Origin: Candidatus Poribacteria bacterium | GTDB lineage: Bacteria; Poribacteria; WGA-4E; GCA-2687025 | Reading direction: 5' to 3' | DNA: 41,115 bases | NCBI GenBank assembly: GCA_028818695.1 | Contig: JAPPNK010000024.1 | Span: forward strand, 1 to 41,115 | Part shown: one piece after another, positions 17,023 to 26,697 of the stretch | How positions within the stretch are numbered: position 1 is the first letter of the stretch | How the letters are laid out: each line of letters starts with the position of its first letter | Program-made: the position numbers and the translations under genes | The notes under the pieces: model-generated | What the model saw: the letters and a program-made list of their open reading frames with translations, nothing else | Database searches by the model: none | Told to the model about the DNA's origin: nothing

Positions 17023-19466
17023 ACCGCGCAGCAGCCTATGAACGCGCCGACAACCTGGGGCGCAGCCTCGCAGGGAAGGTTTTCAGGGACAAGGTTCAAC
17101 CAAACTGGATACACAGCGGCCCGTATTTTTGGTACCGCGTCGCCATAGGACCGGAGCGGCATCGCTTCATCTTTATCGATCCTCAGCATGGGGAGCGGCG
17201 GCATGCGTTTGATCATGCGGAGTTGGCAGCCGCTCTGTCCGCCGCTCTGGACAAAGAGATCGACCCTGACCGCCTGCCGTTTCAAAGCATCGACTATTCC
17301 GACTTGATGACGGAGATCGAATTCAACGCGGGCGGGCATCGGTTTCGGTACTATCTCGACCCCGCCGCTTTGGAGAAGCTGGAGCCGTCCGGGGAGGGAG
17401 AGAAAACGACGGTCAACATACTCCCGAAAGCGCGGACGGCTCGGCGCAACGGTCCTGAAACGGAGATTGCGTTTCTCAACAAAACGGACGGCGAGATACG
17501 CATTTTCTGGGTGAACGATGTCGAGAATCCGACCTTCTATGCGGCGGCAGATCCCGGCGGGGAGCATCGGCAGCACACCTACGCTGGGCATGTGTGGCTT
17601 GTTCGGGACGCGGCGGGCAAGACGCTCGGCGTCTATGAGGCGCGGGAGCGGCCTGGAACCGCCGTTGTGGACGGAACCTGGAAGCCCGGCGAAGAGGAGA
17701 ACGGCGAGCGACGCGGAAAACGGGAGGAGCCTAAAGGCAGCCTCTCGCCGAACGGGGTATGGCGCGCCGAGTTGCGCAAGCATAACCTGAACCTGATTCG
17801 CGTCGAGACGGAAGAGGCGTTTCCGCTCACGACGGCGGGAACCGACAGCGATCCGTTTCAGCCGCCGCTGCTCTGGTCTCCCGACTCCAAGCGGCTGATT
17901 GCTGTTCAAGAAAAAAAGGCAGAGGTACGAAGGATACATTTTGTGGAATCGTCCCCAAAGGAGCAGCTTCAGCCTGTGCTGCATTCGCTCAATTATGTGA
18001 AGCCGGGCGATCCGCTTCATCATCCCCGCCTGCGCCTGTTCGATATTGACAACAGGCGGGAGATTGACGTTTCAGACGCTCTGTTTCCAAACCCTTGGCG
18101 GATTTCCGCCATAGAATGGGACCCCGACTCGACCCGCTTCACCTTTCTATACAACGAGCGCGGGCATCAGATCTTCCGCTTGATCGCCGTTGACGCGCGG
18201 ACGGGAGAGGCGCGGACGCTCATTGAAGAGGCGCCGGAGACGTTTGTTTGCTACTCGTCCAAGTCGTTCTGCCAGCGGCTGTATGAGACGCGCGAGGCGG
18301 TGTGGATGTCGGAGCGGGACGGATGGAATCATCTTTACCTGTTCGATCTCGACAACGGGCGGCTCATACGGCAGCTGACAAGAGGGGAGTGGGTTGTGCG
18401 GCGCGTCGACAAGGTGGACGCCGAGAAGCGGCAGGTCTGGTTTCAAGCGGGCGGCATGAACCCGCAGGAGGACCCGTACCATGTTCATTACTGCCGAGTC
18501 GATCTGGACAGCGGGGAGCTGGTTCGCCTCACCGAGGGGGACGGGACGCATGAGATTGAGTATTCGCCGGACGGGGAGTATCTGGTCGACCGCTACTCTC
18601 GCGTCGATGCGCCGCCTGTGACGGAGCTGCGCCGAACGGAGGACGGGCGTTTGGCGGCGCGTCTTGAGACGGCGGACGCTTCGGCGCTGGAGGCGGCGGG
18701 ATGGCAGCGCCCGGAGCGTTTTTCGGCAAAGGGAAGGGACGGACAGACCGACATCTACGGCGTCATCTACAAGCCGACCGATTTTGACCCGTCCAAGACA
18801 TATCCTGTCATTGAGATGATCTACGCCGGTCCGCATTCGGCGCATGTGCCGAAGCGTTTTTCGCACCATCATGGCCCGCAGACGATGGCGGAGATCGGTT
18901 TTGTCCTTGTCCAAATCGATGGGATGGGCACATCGCACCGCTCGAAGGCGTTCCATGACATGTGCTGGCGAAATTTAGGGGACGCCGGTTTTCCCGACCG
19001 CATTTTATGGATCAAAGCGGCGGCGGAGACGCGCCCTTGGATGGACCTGTCGCGCGTCGGAATATACGGCGGATCGGCTGGAGGGCAAAACGCCATGCGC
19101 GCGCTCATCGCCCATCATGACTTTTACAAAGCCGCCTCCGCCGACTGCGGATGCCATGACAACCGCATGGATAAGATCTGGTGGAACGAGCAGTGGATGG
19201 GGTATCCGCTGGGCGAGCATTATGCGGCGTCGTCCAATGTTGATCAGGCGCACCGCCTTGAGGGGGATTTGCTGTTGATTGTGGGCGAGCTGGACCGCAA
19301 TGTGGACCCCGCGTCGACGATGCAGGTTGTGGACGCGCTCATCAAGGCGGACAAGGATTTTGAGATGCTTGCGATACCGGGCGCAGGGCATGGCGCGGCG
19401 GGCACGTCGTACGGCCGTCGGCGTCAGCGCGATTTTTTTGTGCGCCGTTTATTGCAAGGCTCTTGA
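17019..19466 (+). CDS. S9 (DPP-IV-like) peptidase with a VHL-like beta domain
   Basis: An 815-residue prolyl-oligopeptidase-family serine peptidase. The C-terminal catalytic domain has a full triad: Ser686 in YGGSAGGQ, Asp759 in GELDRNVDP and His791 in GAGHGAAG. The middle (about 250-560) is a beta propeller with repeated WSPDSKRL, WDPDSTRF and YSPDGEYL blades. Between an N-terminal segment and the propeller, residues about 148-216 (FLNKTDGEIRIFWV, then HTYAGHVWLVRD) resemble the beta domain of the von Hippel-Lindau protein, which some bacterial DPP-IV-like enzymes carry. No signal peptide is obvious, so the enzyme may be cytoplasmic; exported relatives exist. Translation is coupled to the upstream fusion gene. 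Confidence 0.88.
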   Translation: MNRAAAYERADNLGRSLAGKVFRDKVQPNWIHSGPYFWYRVAIGPERHRFIFIDPQHGERRHAFDHAELAAALSAALDKEIDPDRLPFQSIDYSDLMTEIEFNAGGHRFRYYLDPAALEKLEPSGEGEKTTVNILPKARTARRNGPETEIAFLNKTDGEIRIFWVNDVENPTFYAAADPGGEHRQHTYAGHVWLVRDAAGKTLGVYEARERPGTAVVDGTWKPGEEENGERRGKREEPKGSLSPNGVWRAELRKHNLNLIRVETEEAFPLTTAGTDSDPFQPPLLWSPDSKRLIAVQEKKAEVRRIHFVESSPKEQLQPVLHSLNYVKPGDPLHHPRLRLFDIDNRREIDVSDALFPNPWRISAIEWDPDSTRFTFLYNERGHQIFRLIAVDARTGEARTLIEEAPETFVCYSSKSFCQRLYETREAVWMSERDGWNHLYLFDLDNGRLIRQLTRGEWVVRRVDKVDAEKRQVWFQAGGMNPQEDPYHVHYCRVDLDSGELVRLTEGDGTHEIEYSPDGEYLVDRYSRVDAPPVTELRRTEDGRLAARLETADASALEAAGWQRPERFSAKGRDGQTDIYGVIYKPTDFDPSKTYPVIEMIYAGPHSAHVPKRFSHHHGPQTMAEIGFVLVQIDGMGTSHRSKAFHDMCWRNLGDAGFPDRILWIKAAAETRPWMDLSRVGIYGGSAGGQNAMRALIAHHDFYKAASADCGCHDNRMDKIWWNEQWMGYPLGEHYAASSNVDQAHRLEGDLLLIVGELDRNVDPASTMQVVDALIKADKDFEMLAIPGAGHGAAGTSYGRRRQRDFFVRRLLQGS

Positions 19467-19537
19467 CATACGCGCGAAAGCGCTGAACAATAGAGCGCTG
19501 GTATGCCAAAAAAAGAGGCGCCTTACGCGGCGCAGAG

Positions 19538-19552
19538 GGCGCATGTTGCGCC
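19538..19552. promoter_or_regulatory. Palindrome upstream of the glnA promoter, possible activator site
   Basis: GGCGCA-TGT-TGCGCC is a perfect 15-base palindrome about 40 bases upstream of the -24 element; a related GGCGCC/GGCGCA pair lies at 19518-19533. It may be an enhancer-binding-protein site, but it does not match the enteric NtrC consensus closely. Confidence 0.4.
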
Positions 19553-19591
19553 TAAAGCGCGCGATAACAGGGCGCAGGCGCCGGCGGCAAC

Positions 19592-19607
19592 TGGCACGCG
19601 AATTGCA
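19592..19607 (+). promoter_or_regulatory. Sigma-54 (-24/-12) promoter of glnA-glnB
   Basis: TGGCACGCGAATTGCA matches the RpoN consensus TGGCAC-N5-TTGCA, with the invariant GG (19593-19594) and GC (19605-19606) exactly ten bases apart. It lies 52 bases before the glnA start, so nitrogen-responsive control by a bacterial enhancer-binding protein is expected. Confidence 0.85.
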
Positions 19608-19658
19608 TGAATGCCGGCAACCGCGTGTCAACGCACAAAACTTGTTGGAGGATACATA

Positions 19659-21077
19659 ATGACCGTTCAAGATGTCATTGAGTTCGCAAAAGCCAAGAAC
19701 ATTCAGTTCGTGGATCTGAAGTTCACAGACGTGCCAGGGATGTTCCAGCACTTCAGCATTCCTGTCAAGGAGCTGACGGAGGACCTGTTTGAAGACGGAT
19801 CTGGGTTTGACGGATCCAGCATCCGCGGATTTCAGGACATTCATGAAAGCGACATGCTTCTCATTCCCGACCCATCGACCGCGATTGTTGACCCGGCATG
19901 CAAAATTCCGACATTGAGCATGATCTGCAACATCAAAGACCCGGTGACGCTGGAGAGTTACTCGCGCGACGTGCGGTACATCGCCCAAAAGGCGGTGAAC
20001 TATCTCTCCGACACCGGCATCGGCGACATAGCCTACTTCGGGCCGGAAGCCGAGTTTTTCGTCTTTGACGACATCCGGTACGGCGGCGGCGCCAACTACG
20101 CCCATTACGCCGTCGACTCCGTCGAGGGCAACTGGAACTCAGACAGGGACGAAGAGCCGAACCTCGGTTATAAGCCGCGGCCGAAGGAGGGATATTTTCC
20201 CGTTCCGCCGTCCGACACGCTCCAGGACGTGCGTTCGCAGATGGCTCTCAAAATGATTGAGGCGGGCATTGACGTTGAGCTGCATCATCATGAGGTGGCG
20301 CAGGGCGGTCAGTGCGAGATCGACATACGGTTCGACGAGATGGTTGTGACGGCAGACAAGGTGATGCTTTACAAGTACATCGTCAAGACGGTCGCGCGCG
20401 ATCTCGGCAAGGTCGCCACCTTCATGCCGAAGCCGATCTTCGAGGACAACGGCTCAGGGATGCACACGCATCAGAGCATCTGGAAAGACGGAGAGAACGT
20501 GTTCTACGACGCCGGTTCAAGCTACGCGAACCTGAGCGAAACGGCGCTCCATTACATCGGCGGTCTGCTGCGCCATCTGCCGGCGCTGTGCGCGTTGATT
20601 GCGCCGACGACCAACTCCTACAAGCGGCTCGTGCCTGGATTTGAGGCGCCGGTGAGTCTGGCGTACTCGCAGCGCAACCGCAGCGCCTGCATCCGCATTC
20701 CTGTCTACTCCAAGACGGAGAAGGCGACGCGCGTTGAGCTTCGGACGCCGGATCCCGCCTGCAACCCGTACATTGCGTTCGCGGCGATGTTGATGGCGGG
20801 GCTGGACGGCGTTCGGAACCGCATCGACCCAGGCGAGCCGATGGACAAGGACCTGTACGACCTTGAGCCTGAGGAAGCGGCTGCTCTCGAGCACGTTCCG
20901 GATTCTCTTGACAAGGTGCTGGACGCGCTGGAGGCTAACCATGACTTCCTGCTGGAGGGCGATGTGTTCACGCCCGACATCATCGAGAAGTACATCAGCT
21001 ACAAGCGCGAGTCTGAGGTGGACGCGGTTCGTTTGCGTCCGCATCCGCACGAGTTTTACCTGTACCACGACATTTGA
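19659..21077 (+). CDS. glnA: Glutamine synthetase type I, GlnA
   Basis: A 472-residue GS-I that makes glutamine from glutamate, ammonia and ATP. Family signatures are all present: DGSSIRGF near residue 50, the metal-binding EAEFF segment, [16 protein letters not shown], and the ATP-site region [20 protein letters not shown]. The C-terminal DLYDLEPEE places Tyr400 at the adenylylation position, so GS-I beta type with covalent regulation by GlnE is likely. The start ATG 19659 follows GGAGG; an upstream in-frame start at 19611 overlaps the sigma-54 promoter and is rejected. glnB follows in the same direction. Confidence 0.97.
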   Translation: MTVQDVIEFAKAKNIQFVDLKFTDVPGMFQHFSIPVKELTEDLFEDGSGFDGSSIRGFQDIHESDMLLIPDPSTAIVDPACKIPTLSMICNIKDPVTLESYSRDVRYIAQKAVNYLSDTGIGDIAYFGPEAEFFVFDDIRYGGGANYAHYAVDSVEGNWNSDRDEEPNLGYKPRPKEGYFPVPPSDTLQDVRSQMALKMIEAGIDVELHHHEVAQGGQCEIDIRFDEMVVTADKVMLYKYIVKTVARDLGKVATFMPKPIFEDNGSGMHTHQSIWKDGENVFYDAGSSYANLSETALHYIGGLLRHLPALCALIAPTTNSYKRLVPGFEAPVSLAYSQRNRSACIRIPVYSKTEKATRVELRTPDPACNPYIAFAAMLMAGLDGVRNRIDPGEPMDKDLYDLEPEEAAALEHVPDSLDKVLDALEANHDFLLEGDVFTPDIIEKYISYKRESEVDAVRLRPHPHEFYLYHDI

Positions 21078-21123
21078 GTTTCAACTGCTGTTTGGGCGGG
21101 CGCGCTGCGGCGCGTCTGCCTGA

Positions 21124-21498
<375 letters not shown>

Positions 21499-21559
21499 TG
21501 GCTGCGCGGGTCCGGCGGGCGTTCCGCGTCCGCTTATCTGCTCACTGCATGCGCGCCAT

Positions 21560-21580
21560 GGGGGGGTTGTCTGCCCCCCC
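21560..21580 (+). terminator. Possible stem-loop terminator after glnB
   Basis: A run of G (21560-21566) and a run of C (21574-21580) can pair around the loop TTGTCTG, 62 bases after the glnB stop. There is no T-run after it, so intrinsic termination is uncertain; it separates two convergent genes. Confidence 0.4.
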
Positions 21581-21682
21581 TGCGTTGGGCGCGTTTGCCT
21601 CAAATTGGCGCGTCTGAACCGGTTGCGATCTTTCTATTCTAGTAAAGCCCGCCAACCAGCGCCTCATTCCCGCATCCGTCCT

Positions 21683-22498
21683 TCAGGCGAGACCGAGCGC
21701 CTGCAAAGCGCGCGCGACGCCCTGCTCGCGGTTCGTCGGGGCGGTCAAATCCGCCTTCGCCTTCAACTCGTCCGGCGCGTCCCCCATTGCGATCGACATT
21801 CCCGCCGCGTCAAACATCGTCTCGTCGTTCTGCGCGTCCCCAAAGGCGAGTATGTTCTCCGTCCGTATGTTTAAACGGCGCGCCAAGGTTCTCAACGCGC
21901 GCCCCTTCTGCGCCCTCGGATGCATGAACTCCACATACTCCGGCATGGTGTTGGCGATGTAGAGCCGCCCGCCGAATTGTTGGCGCAGCTCGCGCACAAG
22001 GCGCAGCGGGCGGGGCGGCTCGCAGATGAGGATGATCTTTGTCGGCGGCTCGTCCGGCGGCGGACTCTCCGTCTCCCCGACAAGCCCCGTGCGCCGTTCG
22101 TAAAGGCGCAGCCAGTCGTTGCGCGTCGGCGCGTAAAACCGCTCGTTGTGGAACCGGTGCCAGTGCAGCCCCTCCGCCTCGGCGAAACGGACAACCTCCT
22201 CCGCCTCCGCCAGCGGCACGGGCGTGTGCGACAGGGTCTCGCCGGAGATCGGATCCCACACAAGCGCCCCGTTATACGCGATGAGCGGCGTTTGCAGGTT
22301 CAGCTGGCGGTGGAACGGCAGCAGGCTCTCCTTGGCGCGCCCCGAAGCGAGCGCGAGGCGTATGCCGTTCTGTTGAAGCGAGCGCGCCGCCGCGACCGTC
22401 TCCGCGTCCAGCTGAAAATGCTCGTTCAGCAGCGTGCCGTCCATATCGGCGGCGACCATCTCAATCCGCCTGTCCAACGGCGGGTATCGAAGCGCCAT
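21683..22498 (-). CDS. Cof-type HAD-superfamily phosphatase
   Basis: A 271-residue phosphatase of the Cof/YbiV subfamily with C2 cap. Motif I is ADMDGTLL (nucleophile aspartate and acid/base aspartate), motif II lies in LALASGRAKES, and the C-terminal metal motif is LAFGDAQNDETMFDAAG. Such enzymes hydrolyse sugar phosphates, pyridoxal phosphate, FMN or similar; specificity is not predictable. The start ATG 22498 lies four bases after the stop of the upstream TPR lipoprotein gene, indicating a common transcript; upstream in-frame starts would overlap that gene and add a low-complexity tail. Confidence 0.85.
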   Translation of the reverse strand: MALRYPPLDRRIEMVAADMDGTLLNEHFQLDAETVAAARSLQQNGIRLALASGRAKESLLPFHRQLNLQTPLIAYNGALVWDPISGETLSHTPVPLAEAEEVVRFAEAEGLHWHRFHNERFYAPTRNDWLRLYERRTGLVGETESPPPDEPPTKIILICEPPRPLRLVRELRQQFGGRLYIANTMPEYVEFMHPRAQKGRALRTLARRLNIRTENILAFGDAQNDETMFDAAGMSIAMGDAPDELKAKADLTAPTNREQGVARALQALGLA

Positions 22499-22502
22499 CT
22501 CT

Positions 22503-23882
22503 TTAAACGCCCCCAAGAGCGGCGTCTCGTTTTTGGCTGACGGACGGATGGACGGAGCCGGGATAGGAGTCTTTGTCCTCGTCGTCGGAGCCATGCTGCC
22601 GCTCCTGATAGAATTTGTATCCGTCGCCGTCCTCGTCCTGTTCAAAGCGGCTCACTTTCCGCTTCGCCTCTCTATTAAATTTGTCGATGGTTCCGAATCC
22701 GAAGCGCGCCGCCGCCCGATACTCTTGATACGCCAGCTCATATTCGCCGACCGCCTCATAACAGACGGCGCGGTTGTAGATCGCTTGGCTGCGCCGCTTC
22801 GACTGCGGATAGTCTCTCACCGCCGCTTCGTAGGCGTCCAGCGCTTTCAGATAGTCGCCGTTGTGTTGATAGATCCGTCCGATATGAAAGGCGGCTTCGC
22901 CTGCGGCAGACGTTTCCGTCCAGTACCGCATGATGCTTTGATAGAGTTCAATGGCTCTGATGCGGTTCGACAGCGGCGGACTTTCCCAAATCTGCGCGGC
23001 GCGCAGGTATGCTTGCGCCTCTTGCTCCGGCGCCATATTCATACCGAAGGGGCTAAGATCGTTGATGATACCAAGCGACTCGCTGATGCCCCGCAGAAGC
23101 GACTTTCCCGCTTTCGCCTGCTCAGACATCGGGTACTCTGTCTGCAGATGGAAGAAGATGATCACTCCGTCGACGTAATCGAAGTACTCGTAGCAGTAGA
23201 TGTATCCGATGTTGAACTGCGCTTCCGCCGCTTTTCGATAAAAAACGTCGTTCGCTTCTTTGGAGCGTTCATTGGCGATCTGCGTCAGCTGTTCATATTC
23301 GCGAACTGCCGTTTCGTAATCGTTGAGCGATTCGTAGGACGCCGCGAGCGACAGGAGAGCGTCCAGCGCCTTTTCCCACTGCTCATCCGAGGCGTCGTCG
23401 GGCGTGTTGTCAAAGACGGCGCGGTGGCGCAGGACCGCTTCTCGGTTCGCTTGAATGGCGTCTTTTTCGCGTTGGGCGCGGGCGGCGAGATACGCGCTTG
23501 GGCTGTTCTTGATCACATCGTCTAGCAGCTGCTCCGCCATGTCGTAGTTGGCGCCGCCGGGGACGGCCAGCTCCTTCTGAAGCTGCGCCGCGGCGATTCG
23601 CGCCCTGTCTATATGCTTGGAGCCTTCTTTGGAGTCGGCGACGACCGCCTTATACTGATCATACGCCGACGCCAGCCCTTCTCGGCGCTTTGCAAGGTCT
23701 TCCATCCCGCGCGCCTGCTGCTCCGCTTGCTGCGCCTTTGAAAACGCAAGCGTCTGATCGGGCCATTGCTTAAGGCTCATCAGCGCGCTGGAACATCCAG
23801 ACGCAGCCATCACCCCAACGGCTAACAGCGCCGCGCCCAACGTTTTACCGTACCGGCGCTTAACAAGCGAACGGGCGGACAT
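22503..23882 (-). CDS. TPR lipoprotein, paralogue A
   Basis: A 459-residue lipoprotein: signal peptide GAALLAVGVMAASGC with lipobox cysteine at residue 30, followed by helical repeats of TPR type (for example GEAAFHIGRIYQHNGDYLKA and SQAIYNRAVCYEAVGEYELA). The +2 residue after Cys is Ser, which in enterobacterial rules means outer-membrane sorting. The tail has FEQDEDGDGYKFYQE then DDEDKDSYPG, resembling calcium-binding thrombospondin type 3-like or D-x-D-G repeats. It starts after AAAGGAGG. A homologous gene lies upstream (24013-25470). TPR lipoproteins of this shape act as scaffolds in envelope assembly (BamD is one case); the specific role here is unknown. Confidence 0.8.
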   Translation of the reverse strand: MSARSLVKRRYGKTLGAALLAVGVMAASGCSSALMSLKQWPDQTLAFSKAQQAEQQARGMEDLAKRREGLASAYDQYKAVVADSKEGSKHIDRARIAAAQLQKELAVPGGANYDMAEQLLDDVIKNSPSAYLAARAQREKDAIQANREAVLRHRAVFDNTPDDASDEQWEKALDALLSLAASYESLNDYETAVREYEQLTQIANERSKEANDVFYRKAAEAQFNIGYIYCYEYFDYVDGVIIFFHLQTEYPMSEQAKAGKSLLRGISESLGIINDLSPFGMNMAPEQEAQAYLRAAQIWESPPLSNRIRAIELYQSIMRYWTETSAAGEAAFHIGRIYQHNGDYLKALDAYEAAVRDYPQSKRRSQAIYNRAVCYEAVGEYELAYQEYRAAARFGFGTIDKFNREAKRKVSRFEQDEDGDGYKFYQERQHGSDDEDKDSYPGSVHPSVSQKRDAALGGV

Positions 23883-24012
23883 TGCCGCCTCCTTTGCCGT
23901 AGCAGGCTCTTCTTGACGCGAGGCTCATTCTGCTCTGTCGAAACGAGCGAGCCGCCGCGGCGTTTCAGGGTCAAGCAACGCCCCGTCGTCCGCGGCGGTC
24001 TGCGGCGTCGCT

Positions 24013-25470
24013 TTACTGCGCAGCGAGGCCGTCGTCGGCAGGCTCCTCGCCCATCGGTTTGACGGAGCCGGGATAGGAATCCTTGTCCCGGTCGGAGGCG
24101 CCGTGCTGCTGTTCTTGATAGAACTTGTAGCCGTCGCCGTCCTCATCCTGTTCAAACTGCCGTACCTTCTGCTCGGCGGCGCGGTAGAATGTTTCGTCCG
24201 TGCCGAAGCCCGCCGCCGCCTTGTACTCTCGATAAGCCAGTTCAAACTCTCGGATCGTCTCATAGCAGACGGCGCGGTTGTAAATTGCCAGGTTGTGCCA
24301 GATCGAATGCGGGAACCGGTCGAACATCTCCTCGTAAGCGTCCAGCGCCTTCAGATAGTCGCCGTTGTCCTGGTAGAGGCGCCCGATCTGAAAAGCGGCG
24401 TCGCCCGCGACAAACGACTCCGACCAGAGCTGGCGCGTGATCGCCCGATAGTTTTTGATGGCGTAGACGCGGTTCACCAGAGGCGGCTTCTCCCAGAGAC
24501 GCGCGCTCCGCAGATACGCCTGCGCAGCCTGCTCGCCGGCGGCGCCATAAATCTCATACGGCGTCACATCGCGCCCCGCTTTGAGATAGTCCAGCGCCTT
24601 TTTGTTGGCGACCGTGCGGATGTAATCCTGCTCCTCTTTGATGAGCTGAAGCGCTTTGTCAGCGTCCCGAAGAATCGACTCCGCCTCTTTTGCCTGGTCA
24701 GAGAGCGGGTAATCCTGTCTCAGCTTGTCGAACTCCGGCCATCCGTCTGCGTAGTCGAAGTAACGGTAGAAATAAATGTTTCCGATCTTGAACTGCGCCT
24801 CTGCCGCTTTTCGATAAAAAACGTCGTTCGCCTTTTTCGACCTTCTGTCTGCAATTTCCATCATCCGCTCATACTCGCTGATCGCCGTTTCGTAATCGCC
24901 CAGCGATTCATACGAATCTGCCAGCGATAGAATGGCGCCCAGCGTCTCCGCCCACTGCTCGTCCGAGGCGTCGTCGGGCGTGTTGTCGATCCTGGAGCGC
25001 GCCGTCTGGATCGCTTCCCTGTTCGCCCTAATGGCCGCTTTTTCACTTCTCGCTCGGGCGGCGAGATAGCCGGTCGGGTTGCTCGCGATCACATCGTCCA
25101 GCAGCTGCGTCGCTCTGTCGTAGTTGGCGCCGCCGGGGACGACCAACTCTTTCTGCAGCTGCGCAGCTGCAAACCGCGCCCTGTCAATGAACTTGGAGCC
25201 TTCCTTGGAGTTGGCAATGATCTTGATGTACTTTTCATACACCTCTTCGAGCGCGGCTCTGCGCTTGTCAAGGTCTGTCTTCTCACGCGCATTCTGCTCT
25301 GCCTGCTGCGCGTTTGAAAACGGAAGCGCCTGCCCACCGGCAAGCGTACTGAGCGCGCTGGAACATCCAGACGCGAGCAAAACCGCCGAGGCGGCTAGAA
25401 CGGCGCAAGCAAGCCGCAGGGGCATTGCGCTGTAGCGTGATGCGAAGCCGTGAAACGAACGAACGGGCAT
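24013..25470 (-). CDS. TPR lipoprotein, paralogue B
   Basis: A 485-residue paralogue of the gene downstream, 130 bases away. The signal peptide ends VLLASGCSS with a lipobox cysteine; the start ATG 25470 has AAAGGAGA seven bases upstream and is preferred over a start seven codons earlier. Shared blocks include FSNAQQAEQ, NSKEGSKFIDRAR, VPGGANYD, NTPDDASDEQW, KKANDVFYRKAAEAQFKIG and the D-rich tail FEQDEDGDGYKFYQE. It carries an extra segment of about 30 residues (near 280-320, with IKEEQDYIRTVANKKALDYL) that paralogue A lacks. The order B, A, HAD phosphatase suggests one leftward transcript; the TonB-like gene lies just upstream. Confidence 0.8.
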   Translation of the reverse strand: MPVRSFHGFASRYSAMPLRLACAVLAASAVLLASGCSSALSTLAGGQALPFSNAQQAEQNAREKTDLDKRRAALEEVYEKYIKIIANSKEGSKFIDRARFAAAQLQKELVVPGGANYDRATQLLDDVIASNPTGYLAARARSEKAAIRANREAIQTARSRIDNTPDDASDEQWAETLGAILSLADSYESLGDYETAISEYERMMEIADRRSKKANDVFYRKAAEAQFKIGNIYFYRYFDYADGWPEFDKLRQDYPLSDQAKEAESILRDADKALQLIKEEQDYIRTVANKKALDYLKAGRDVTPYEIYGAAGEQAAQAYLRSARLWEKPPLVNRVYAIKNYRAITRQLWSESFVAGDAAFQIGRLYQDNGDYLKALDAYEEMFDRFPHSIWHNLAIYNRAVCYETIREFELAYREYKAAAGFGTDETFYRAAEQKVRQFEQDEDGDGYKFYQEQQHGASDRDKDSYPGSVKPMGEEPADDGLAAQ

Positions 25471-25630
25471 TGAAATCTCCTTTACCACCATGAATTCAAC
25501 CTGACCTTCCCTCTTCAGTTAAGACATCCCGCCGCAGGAACGCTCAAACAAACGGATGCGCCCGCTTTATCTGCCGAATTGCCCTAACTCAAGCGACAAG
25601 GCGCGCTCAACGCGTCGCGTCATGATAAAG

Positions 25631-26593
25631 CTACTCTTTTTTAAAGACAACCGTTATTTCGCCGCTCTGCGTCTTCTGATCGGAGTCGCTGGGCAACGGC
25701 GCAAAACGCAACTTTTGAACCCACTCCTTCGCAAGCCGTTCCAGAAGCGGACTGCCGGGCTTCTCCTTGACGACAACATTATACACCTGACCGTTCGGCT
25801 TCACCTCAAACTGCAGCTTGACGGTTCCGCCGTCGGAGCCTTCGCTGACGGGCGGGTCCGGCACGCTGTTCAACGCGCGCCCGCTCACTTCGCCCTGCAG
25901 GTCGGAGCCTTCAGGCAAAGCTGGCCCGTCTGTCTGCGTTCCGCTTGACCCCGGCGACGCCGCGGAATGCGCAGTTCCAGGGTTCACCGCGATGGGAGCA
26001 AGGTTCGGCGAATCGCCGACGCGCGAACGGTAGGTCGGAAGCGGCGCCTCTTCTCCAAGCCGAGGCGTCAACGTCCCGGTCGGCTCCGCGGCAAGCGCGG
26101 TGTCCCCAGGGTTGCCCTGGCGCTGCCGTTGAATCCGTTCAACCGAGCCGCCCCCAAGACGCCCGGCGTTCGGCGCGAGCAGGCGTCTCGGATCGTTCTG
26201 CCGCAGGCGCGTCGACGATTGAAGCAGCTGCGACGTCATCGAGGCGCGCCGCGCCTGCTTCGGAAGCTCCTCTGGCGTCGGGATCATCTTTTGGGGCTGA
26301 ACATACATCGGCTCCGCCTGCGCCATGACCGGGAGCGGCGTCTGCTTCTTTCTTTCAGGCGGCTCATACAGAAACATGTCGACCAGCAGGGGCGGCGTCT
26401 CGGTTTTCGGAAGCGGAGCCTCCTGCGGCGCGACCGCAAGCCCAAGCCCCGCAATGAAAAACACATGCGCCGCCAGCGTCCACTTGATCGACCGCTCCGA
26501 AATCTTCAAATGCCGAAGCGCCGGCACAAGGCAAACCGCCACCGCCGCCAACCCCGCCGCTATCAATAGCAATCGTACCATCCATTCGCCCAT
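25631..26593 (-). CDS. TonB-like energy transducer with two N-terminal membrane helices
   Basis: A 320-residue protein. Two hydrophobic segments (about residues 5-24 and 38-56) precede a long linker rich in P, Q, R and S (60-250), and the last 67 residues match a TonB/TolA-type C-terminal domain: GGTVKLQFEVKPNGQV, then PLLERLAKEWVQKLRFAPLP and a closing beta strand GEITVVFKKE. Typical TonB has one anchor; two resemble BlaR/M56-associated or gliding-motility transducers. It may transmit force or contact the outer membrane across the periplasm. No exbB/exbD neighbours are in the window. The TPR lipoproteins downstream could be its outer-membrane partners, by position only. Confidence 0.75.
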   Translation of the reverse strand: MGEWMVRLLLIAAGLAAVAVCLVPALRHLKISERSIKWTLAAHVFFIAGLGLAVAPQEAPLPKTETPPLLVDMFLYEPPERKKQTPLPVMAQAEPMYVQPQKMIPTPEELPKQARRASMTSQLLQSSTRLRQNDPRRLLAPNAGRLGGGSVERIQRQRQGNPGDTALAAEPTGTLTPRLGEEAPLPTYRSRVGDSPNLAPIAVNPGTAHSAASPGSSGTQTDGPALPEGSDLQGEVSGRALNSVPDPPVSEGSDGGTVKLQFEVKPNGQVYNVVVKEKPGSPLLERLAKEWVQKLRFAPLPSDSDQKTQSGEITVVFKKE

Positions 26594-26697
26594 CGCTCCG
26601 CCTTTCCGCTGCGCCTTCGCCTCTTTTTACGTTTTACTGCTTCTGCCCGTACCATGTTACGCTCTGTTGAGCGGATCGGTTGACGCAGGAGAGCGTT

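Noticed and set aside
19611-19658. Upstream start for glnA
   Set aside because: It would begin only four bases after the -12 element of the sigma-54 promoter, upstream of the expected transcription start, and lacks the GGAGG found before ATG 19659.
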